Below, piece by piece: positions 55,799 to 64,000 of a stretch of DNA of 64,000 nt (position 1 is its first letter; each line of letters starts with the position of its first letter). Origin of the DNA: Apiospora phragmitis. Lineage: Eukaryota > Ascomycota > Sordariomycetes > Amphisphaeriales > Apiosporaceae. The DNA lies in the NCBI GenBank assembly GCA_038363925.1, contig JAQQWL010000006.1:2150501-2214500 (forward strand). Reading direction: 5' to 3'. Position numbers and translations under genes: made by a program. The notes under the pieces are model-generated. The model was not told the origin of the DNA, did not search any database, and worked only from the letters and a program-made list of their open reading frames with translations.

Positions 55799-58666
55799 AT
55801 GCATATTCTCGTGACCAATGATGATGGCCCACCATCTCCTACCTCCTCGCCCTATGTGCATAGTTTTGTACGGGCATTGCAGCGTGCCGGGCACACCGTA
55901 TCTGTATGTCTCCCCCATACGCAACGATCCTGGATCGGAAAGGCCCATATGGTGGGCGAGACGGTGAAGCCCTCTTACTACCGACCCTCCGAGACGTTCG
56001 ATCCCACCCCGCCCTCCGACTCCGCCGTCAGCAAGCCCCAGGGCACTACGCACTCGCGACCCAGCAAGTCCCGCGACATTGAGGAGTGGATTCTGGTCGA
56101 TGGGACGCCCGCCTCCTGCGCCCAGATCGGCCTGCACTACTTCTTCGAGGACCGCGGGCCCGTGGACTTGGTGGTCTCGGGCCCCAACTACGGGCGCAAC
56201 GCGACGGCCGTGTTCGCGCTCTCGAGCGGCACGCTGGGCGGCGCCCTCGAGGCCGCCGTCTGCCGCAAGAAGGCCATCGCCGTCTCGTACGCCTTCTTCA
56301 GCCGGAACCACGACCCCGAGATCATCGAGGGCGCCAGCGCACACAGCGTCCGCGTCATCGAAAGCCTGTACCGCCAGTGGCCGTCCGACGCCAGCGTGGA
56401 CCTCTATTCGGTGAACGTCCCGCTGGTCGAGGGGGTCGGCAAGAACAAGACCCTCTTCACCGAGATGCTGCAAAACTACTGGTCGCAGGGAAGCTCATGC
56501 TTTACCGAGGTCGAGGGCAGCGTGGGCGACGAAGACGAGGAAGAGCGCCGGATACGAGAGGGCGAGGGTCATGAGGGTGTGGTGCCACAGGAGACCTCAA
56601 AAGAGGTTGAGAATGGCAACGGATACGCGCATCGGCATTTCAAGTGGTCGCCAAGATTTACGGATGTATACAACAGTGTGGAAGAATCGGCCCCAGGAAA
56701 CGATGGGTGGGCTGTGAAAGAAGGATTAACAAGGTAAGCGGGCAAGATTGGAATCATAACTCCCTTTGGGTAACACGAGCTGACAATTAACCCCGACAGT
56801 ATTACACCAATGAAGGCAAATTTTTATCACGCAGCACCGCATCTGCATGGAAGAGAATTACAATTGTAAGTACGAAACGTGGAGAGCATCATTAGCATTA
56901 GCAGTTTCGTTGTTGGATGAGGCTTCTGAAGCTGCTGGGGCTTTGTTATGGCCAATCTGGTCAAGATTCTTATAGACCTTAGAGACCTAGATATGAATAT
57001 CGGAGCCCCAGTTCTTAGGGGGCCTCATGTGAATGCTGCTCGCGTTTAAAACCTCACGTGTTCTGCGATGGCCCGTATACCAGAATATTGTATTGTGTTC
57101 AAGATCTAATGATTCGGTATAGAGAACAGCCGCAGCCACAAGATAACACGACGTCCATGACACAAAAACACTCCCTATCACACCGGCCAAAGAACCATTT
57201 CTACGCATTGATAGCATACGAGGATCCCTACGTTCAACCTTTGATCCTCTCGGCGCTCTCTAAGCTCTTCCCCGCGGAGTTGTACACTATCCTCTCCCTT
57301 CCCGAGTCGCACGACCCGTCATCCTCATCCGAGATATCAATCTCTTCTCTGCTTCATCAGTCGGCGGCTGCCGCTCCGCCCTCAGAGAATGACACCCGCC
57401 TCCTGCAGATCACGCCCTATGAGCTGGTCGACTGGTCGTACGTCTCGGACGACCACAACAAGGGCAACGTGTTGGTGAACAGCTACATGCTGCGCAAGGC
57501 CCTGATCCGCAAGCACTACCTTGGCACCACCATCGAGCACTGGGTGGCCAAACATCCCGAGTCGGCCCTCAACTCGCACTTCCGCCGCGGTGACGCTTTC
57601 GAGGTTGATTACGCCGAGTTCCTGGACGACGCGCTCGTCGAGGCGTTTGACCTGCGCGCGAGCCTGGACAAGAACGAGGAGATCGAAGACACCAAGGACC
57701 GGGAGTGGTGGATCCTCAAGCCCGGCATGAGTGACCGTGGCCAAGGAATCCGTTTGTTCAGTACAATGGTGGAGCTGCAGGGGATATTCGATGGATGGGA
57801 GGAAGATGAAGACGACGAGGATGAGGAAGAAGAGGACGTAGATGGAGAAGCAGCGACTGGGAAGAAAGACGATGCTATTGACGGTGACGACGACGACGAC
57901 GATAAGGACGACGGAATCACTGCCTCTCATCTCCGCCATTTCGTGGCGCAACCTTATATTCACCCGCCTACTCCTGCCCGCCTACGACAACCGCAAGTTC
58001 CACATCCGGACGTACGTCTTATGCGTCGGCAGCCTTGATGTTTACGTTTATCGCGAGATGCTCGCGCTCTTCGCGGGCAAGCCCTACGTCGCGCCCTGGG
58101 ACGTCTCCTCCTCTGCTGGAGGTGACGACGGCGCCAGCGAAATCGACCTCGAGGCTCACCTGACCAACACGTGTCTCCAGCGCACCGTTAAGGACGGCTC
58201 GGTGCGCCGATTCTGGGACATTGACATCCCGACAGGGGTATCCAAGTCGGACCCGGAGAAGCCATCCAAACAAGCCATATTCGACCAGATCTGCGCCGTC
58301 ACCGGCGACCTGTTCCAGGCCGCGGCCCAGGGCGGCATGACGATGCACTTCCAGCCGCTGCCCAACGCGTTTGAGGTGTTCGGGCTGGACTTCCTCGTCG
58401 ATGCCGCGGGCACCGCCTGGCTGCTCGAGGTCAACAGCTTCCCCGACTTCAAGCAGACGGGCGACGAGCTCCACGGCCTGGTCCAGGGGCTCTGGGAGGG
58501 CATCATGGCGTTGGCGGTGCGGCCGCGGTTCGGCGGTCTGGGAAAGGTCGAGACTCCTTCTGCTGTGAATGGAGGGGACGAACAAGAGGACAGGGAGAGC
58601 TACGCGGAGGAGGTCAGGGATATGGTTCATGTTAGGAATGTTGATCTGGGGAGGCGATTTGGATGA
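55799..58666 (+). CDS. PBY1: SurE-like phosphatase / tubulin-tyrosine-ligase fusion (Pby1 type), one extra base
   Basis: Exons are 55799-56733, 56800-56865 and 57123-58666. The second acceptor at 57122 (GGTATAG) is chosen because it alone keeps phase with a good exon; it is less certain. Repaired length is about 847 residues. The N-terminal SurE domain (1-310) has the metal-binding Asp8-Asp9 in ILVTNDDGP, then ILVDGTPASC and VSGPNYGRN. The C-terminal TTL/ATP-grasp domain has FYALIAYEDPYVQPLILSAL, WWILKPGMSDRGQGIRLFS, NRKFHIRTYVL and GLDFLVDAAGTAWLLEVNSF, with the Mg-binding Glu-Val-Asn. Yeast Pby1 has this architecture and is linked to P-bodies and decapping. Between the lobes is a D/E-rich insert. 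At CC 57967-57968 one base too many breaks the frame (HPLLLPAYDNRKFHI after repair); loss of two is the alternative. Confidence 0.85.
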
Positions 58667-61074
58667 GAATAGGGGATCTAGCGCGTGTTGCTGAAGGCTT
58701 CCAGATTCTACTCCTTTGTGTTTATCTCAGGGACTCAAGGCATCGGCCGGTGGATAGCTATGTCTCTGTCTAATGCTGGTTCTGATAAGCCAGATACATA
58801 CCGATATATAGTTTGAGGTGGTTGTTGGCGTCGGCCTTTACCTCTGAATCTCATCACCATCGCAATGCGTCATATTTATGAGCTAGATGATGTTAGGGAG
58901 AAAAGAACAGAGATCAGGTAACGCTTGAGACTGGGCAGCAGTCAGTAGTCATTGCCAGTATAAACTAGAATGCTGTCTCTTCGCTGATTGATGCCTCAAG
59001 TGTTATTCTTTTTTTTCCGGAGGCATGTAGTTCACGTTGAAAGCAAGCACACTATGTGTCACTTCGTAATTCTAAGGGGGCATTACCGCAAGGGAGAAGA
59101 GCCGAGCCATACGTTACACGCGATAGGCTGGACCCGGGATTGGGGTCTCCGGCAAGTACAGGATCGCATATCTACCTGCCGTGTTACGTGACGAGATACC
59201 TAGGGTCCACGATCTCGGGGACATGCTGATCCGCTTGCTTACTCCAACGAGGAAGGGGGCTGTGAGTGACCGGTCGCCCACCGTTATGACAAGTAACAAC
59301 GCACAATACATGTCAATTTGAAATAATCAGATACGGCTCACCTCTGACTATGTTCCACATATCTTGTGCTTTTGTTCGTATTGAATGAAGCTGGAGCTTA
59401 CGAGACCCTGACTACATCCAACCGACTGGCTATATCAGATTCCCGCTACCAACAAACCAAGCCAGCTCTTGTCCGAGGATGGGGCGAGAGTCTGCTAAGC
59501 CTCTCTGATGATGAGTCCTGGTCGTGGCCTACATACGTAGTAGTACACACATGTATCTAGATATCCTACAGATTAGATGAGGTAGCTTGTCGGCGGCCTC
59601 TTGCTCCAACTGGAATCTCCCTCAAATCCTCAAAGTCTATTGCCACCATCAAATCGGGTTGAAACAGGTATGGATGAAAGTAGATGCTGCGCCTTCCATC
59701 TTCGAGGCATCCCATGGAGGCGATAAGGTCTTGGAAGTGTGTGATGTTGTGTCTGGTGCTGCCAAGTAGCCGCAGTATAAGTACTGGATCCACCCTTCTT
59801 ACTGGGCGAGCCTGGCGGTTACTAAGCCGGCGTTAGGGAGAGCTCCAATTGGCTAGATTCTGTATCCAACATGCCCAGCGCTTCTAGGCTCCTCGTCGCC
59901 TAAGGTTAGTAGTGGGACTCGATCTACATACATAGACGCTTTCTCTCGCACGAAGAGGATTAGTGTTACCTTTGATTATATTAATTCCAGTACCATACAC
60001 CTCGAGTGGAGGATCGGGGAGGCAAGCGGTTACACTAACCGCTGTAGCTCCTTCTGCCCTCTCGACTCGTGTAGTGGTTGATATGGTGTTCTAGTGTCTA
60101 CTATGGAAGATGGATAGATTCGGCGGTGTAAAACTAACGTCGACGGAAATATTGAAGCCCCATTTGATTAAGACCTAACAGCCCAATCTGCAGAGCTCCT
60201 ACTCCGGCTGATTGGATCGCTGTTGTCTGGTTGCTGCTTGGTAACGGGACTATAGGATTAGTTGGTATATGCCGAGACTGACACCGCATCCATCCACCCT
60301 TGGCTGCTTGCTGCCAAAAACCCATGTGGCAATCCTTCATGCTGTTGCTGGAGAAGCTAGAAGACGACTAGCCATGCAGCGACACTTGTCACTCACAATT
60401 CCCAAAGAATCCCCTTCCAAAGCGATGGGAAAGACGTTACGTGGAGGCGGTCGCGATGATATGTTGACGATATGACGTGAGCGTGTGCCCAACCTAGCAG
60501 CAGCAGCAGCCACCGAAGCCGCAGAGTAAGGTAGCATGATGGTCAGCCGATAGCAAACAGCAGTGATGAACAGTGGACTTTGTTTCTTCTTGTTTCAACG
60601 GCGTGAGCCGTTGCGGGCAGTGGGTTCGAAACACATCGGAGGTTTTCTTTCCCTTGTCCCCAGGCGGATTTCCCTGAACAGGAAGGTAATTCATGATCAT
60701 CAAGTCTTCGTCCGGGTTGGTGGTGACGTGCATTGTTGCGATTCGAATCCTTTTATTCCAAGCGGGGTTTGCACATGTTTGCTATGTGCCATTTTGTTTT
60801 TCGCGCCGGGGAAGGAAAGGGCGTCGCTTAGCTTTCCCGCGAAATGAGCAGGACTTTGGTTTCTGCCCAGCGATTCGGATGCTACAATAACCCCTGGAAT
60901 TGCTGTGCACAGCCACGCTCCTTGCGGGCTGATCACAGCAAACAACCCCATCACGAACACTGCAGATCAGGGCAGAATCCAGGAGGAGGGAAGGAGTCAG
61001 TGTGTACATAACGCCTGTCCCCCAATAGTTATTTGTGTCTTGACTCAGAATATGTAGGCTGAATTGCAAACCGC

Positions 61075-61095
61075 GCGTGTGTGTGTGTATGTGTG
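61075..61095. repeat. GT-dinucleotide microsatellite
   Basis: About 20 bp of GT units with one A interruption. Confidence 0.85.
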
Positions 61096-63428
61096 ATACC
61101 GAGGAGGCGCAGATCTCGCTCGGAATGCTTGCAGCCGCCATGGTGGAGGAGTCGCAAAGAGAGACCGGACCGCCGGACTGTGAAGCTAGAATATTGCCGC
61201 CAAACGGAACCCGCATTTATCACACGGAACGCGCATCTCCCAAACTGGGGTACACACGTCAAGTGTTGGTAATAACTCGTCGCGCTTGAGTAGCATATTA
61301 CTATAATGGGGCTTCGTCTGACCTTCGATTTTGTATGGGTTCCGTTCAGTATGGGGAAACAGAGATAGCATCATCCATCCACTCAAGCATGGTCAAGCTA
61401 GGAACAGCATGAAGAAGTTAATCACACACTCTTCTAGAAGCCCGAGCCCAGGGTTTTGTTGATGCTGTAATTGATCTATCTAACCGAGACGTCATTGGAG
61501 GTACTTTGCCCGGAGTCAGGGGGAGGCTGGTCGGACTATTACTGTAACCGGCAAATTCAAGATTAAACGGGCCAATCAACATGCAGCGAGCCACGCCGCA
61601 TTTGGGGACTTGAGTTGTTCCAGACAGACCTCATCTCCGAACGGCTGTACAACCACCAACATAACATGTACGAGTCAAGCAGCTGCCAACCCCTACCTGC
61701 TTCCCGCCCATAGCTTATATATCGTGATATGAAGGAGCATTTCACTACATAAACAGTCTCCGCCAGGCGGAAATACCTATGGGTAATGCCGTGTAAAGCA
61801 TTGCAACCCATTGATGTGTTAGAGATTGCCCAATACTTAACCATTAGCTAATCTGGGTGGGCTTGCTTCCGGGCCATGCAAGGTGGGGGCCATTGTCAAC
61901 GCGGAATTTGCAGATTCCATGCTTACCTCAGTCCGGGGTAATTTACTGCTTGCAGAAAAACCTAGCCAAAGCCACTCGCGTCGTCAGAACTATTGACGTA
62001 CGGGACACAGGTTAGGGTTCAACTTGGAACCCAATGGCCTGGAGGTAGTCTGGTAGTCCAGTCATATTGCACGTGTGCCGGCCTGTCAAGATTATGATAC
62101 ACTCGTGGCGTAAATAAGATATTAGCCTACGGCTCGGCAAGAAACAAGATGGCTTGATGACGTCGCAGCCGACAGAACTAGGGCCATGCTCACTCGGAGC
62201 ACTACTAGTTTCTTATTAAGTTCGAACCTGCGCGCTCAGCTTCTGGATAGGCCAAGATCTAGAGAGCTACGCGTACTTGGCTGAGACGTGCTCTGACGGG
62301 CAGTACAGCGGGCGATATTGCTCGCCAAGAGGCCAAGAAGCCCGCCCATATTGGAAAATCAAGAATTCGCGAGGGAGGGAGACATAGCGGGCATTTCGAG
62401 GCCTCCCGCCAGCTCTTGGCTTGTACTGTCACCTCTTCAGTCGCCATGGACCTCTCTCGGGGAGGGGGCAACATTTCCAGTCTGGCAGTGCGGTGCAGCT
62501 TAACGTTTGCGAACATGCCATGGCGCTAGATTAGCTGCCTCTCTCTCCTCACAGCTTGTATCGTGGGGCAAAAAGATGCTTTGTGACTGAGTAAATGCAT
62601 AGCCAGGGCTGGCAAGATGGAGCTTTTCTTCTATCACTACCAACCATCAATCGTGATGGACCAAACCAACCGTGTTATTCACGTGGGGTAGGAAAATGTA
62701 TGAAGGGTCGTGATAGCTTTGTGGCTGGACCATTACATGTCACATAACTCATAATGTTCTAGCCCCCGTTCTAGTGTGACCTTGGGTAAGAGTAAGGTTG
62801 CTTAGTGTAAGCATTACCACTAGGTTATGCAGCCTCCTATGTCGCCTCGGCTGAAGAAGAAACTGCATTGCATGCACAGAAGTCCTGGTTCTGGACCGCT
62901 TACTTACGTACGGGGTGCCTCACTGGCTTAATGCTTAGGGTACCTTATAGCATAGGCTCTATATCAGCTTCTACCTCGATGATACACATAGCCAATCCCT
63001 TGCTCCAATCTCGGCTCCGTGCATCAGCAGGAACATCATCCCGTATTCAAGATAGACTGTATAGCGACAGGCCCATATCGCATCGGACTGGAGCTGCTGC
63101 ACAGATCACTTTTCTGAAGAGTTTTAATGGGGATCGACTGAAAGAGCCAAGTACCCTAAGGTAACTTGATGGGCCAGCGCACCAATAAGCCCCCTGGACG
63201 GCCTACCCTGATGCTAGGTTAGGTTAACTGCGTTAGGCTGGATACATGCAGAGTCAGGAACAGGGCAGACAAGGGCCGACATGCACGCTCTGGCGCTAAT
63301 GCAGACATCTAGAACGGTACTGGGCGAGACCGGGTGGTGTCGTGGTACATGGGGCTTGCACAGCCTCGCTCCCAAGGGTCTTGGCTTGATCTCTACTGGC
63401 TTGGCTCACCTGGGCTGCAATTCGCAAT

Positions 63429-63431
<3 letters not shown>

Positions 63432-63464
<33 letters not shown>
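63432..63464. repeat. CT-dinucleotide microsatellite
   Basis: About 16 uninterrupted CT units, the longest simple repeat in the window. Confidence 0.95.
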
Positions 63465-63468
<4 letters not shown>

Positions 63469-63582
63469 CTTCCTCACCATCCCTCTCTGCGCGCATCAAG
63501 CAAGTAAGCATCTAGGTCTCTGGACTTAGCTTTCTCTGTTGATTGCCACGGACGAAGAAGCGAGAGAGGGAAATTAGGGTAG

Positions 63583-63615
63583 AGAAGCCAAGCAGAAGCC
63601 GAGCAGAAGCCAAGC
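63583..63615. repeat. Three tandem 11-bp units AGAAGCC(A/G)AGC
   Basis: Copies at 63583, 63594 and 63605. The middle copy differs by one base. A unit length of 11 argues against coding use. Confidence 0.85.
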
Positions 63616-64000
63616 ACTCCTTTAGAGTGCGAAGCAACGATTGCTACTTGCGGAAGCTCCCTCTTTGGCCACACGTGCTGTTTGTTGCACTGCTTGTTTG
63701 CACTGCCCCCTCGACCGATCGCACTTGCTTGCTGCTAAAGATCGGATTGGCTTTGGATACATGTACTTCCTTGTACCACTGCCAGACCAGCAGCACTCTG
63801 GCCCGCCGTCCTTCCTTATCTGACCTTGCATGCCTTGTATTGTTTTCCCTGGACTTTGTTGTTTTACATCTTCTACCACCGGCTCGCTTGGGCATTTCAC
63901 ATTCTTCCGGTCTCTAATTGCAGCATCCTTTGTTGTTCTCCAAACTTGAGGTCCAACAACAACACGTTCACACGCCACCGCTTATGGAAGGTTTGCTGGC

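Larger units (their letters stand above)
58667..64000. other. Gene-poor block of 5.3 kb to the right edge
   Basis: Only short frames without domain resemblance. The longest reach about 144 codons and are cut by microsatellites. One minus-strand frame (60733-60494) ends in a Cys-rich tail, but this is just a GCA/TGC run. No tRNA, rRNA or transposon feature seen. Simple repeats are listed separately. Confidence 0.5.

Noticed and set aside
60615..60640. T-loop-like word GGTTCGAAA suggesting a tRNA
   Set aside because: Flanking bases do not form a T-stem or acceptor stem, and there is no A box upstream.
60494..60733. Small minus-strand frame ending GFGGCCCC, reminiscent of Cys-rich tail proteins
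   Set aside because: The Cys run comes from a GCA/TGC trinucleotide run. There is no hydrophobic helix before it and no repeat of Pro/Tyr/Gln as in CYSTM proteins.
1..64000. Transposons, CRISPR arrays, rRNA genes
   Set aside because: No transposase or reverse-transcriptase motifs, long terminal repeats, regularly spaced repeats or 5S/18S/28S signatures were seen on either strand.

Overview
The window reads as euchromatic DNA of a filamentous ascomycete, most probably a sordariomycete. The class is inferred from gene content and style, not from a marker gene. Genes are split by short GT-AG introns (about 50-140 nt, several with CTAAC-like branch points). Coding sequence is GC-rich, intergenic stretches are long, and the gene set is typical of filamentous fungi: Aim21, DASH subunit Duo1, a Cdc15/Hof1-type F-BAR protein, a SurE-TTL fusion, a fungal metzincin with a jacalin-like domain, and Tvp18. 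There are no operons, no recognisable transposon and no CRISPR.

Layout. 0-7 kb: 3' end of a single-pass membrane protein, an intron-bearing tRNA-Ile(AAU) on the minus strand, an alpha/beta hydrolase and a WHI5/NRM1-type repressor-like gene (minus). 7-11.5 kb: gene-poor. 11.5-21 kb: metzincin-jacalin protein, phosphatidylserine synthase, nuclear transport factor 2 and Golgi protein Tvp18. 21-25 kb: gene-poor, perhaps holding a long leader intron. 25-37 kb: Aim21-like actin-patch protein, an unusual PARP-type ADP-ribosyltransferase, the F-BAR/SH3 cytokinesis protein and seipin. 38-44.6 kb: a conserved protein with acidic tracts, a 2EXR-like remnant and a NAP/Vps75-type histone chaperone (all minus). 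46-54.6 kb: a replication and mitosis group with MCM10 (minus) divergent from RNase H2 subunit B (plus), DUO1 (minus) and an unrecognised disordered protein (plus). 55.8-58.7 kb: a SurE-tubulin-tyrosine-ligase fusion (Pby1 type). 58.7-64 kb: no gene recognised.

Themes. Several genes act in cell-cycle entry, DNA replication and division. The 8-mer GACGCGTC, which contains the MluI cell-cycle box, occurs once in the promoter shared by MCM10 and RNase H2B and twice upstream of DUO1. Aim21 (proline-rich) and the F-BAR/SH3 protein both belong to cortical actin biology.

The most consistent oddity is a set of eleven single-base frame disruptions in eight otherwise well-preserved genes, nearly all at C or G runs. 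Several are expected to be important genes, so base-level assembly error is the simplest explanation. Coordinates below span the whole inferred gene, and each break is located.
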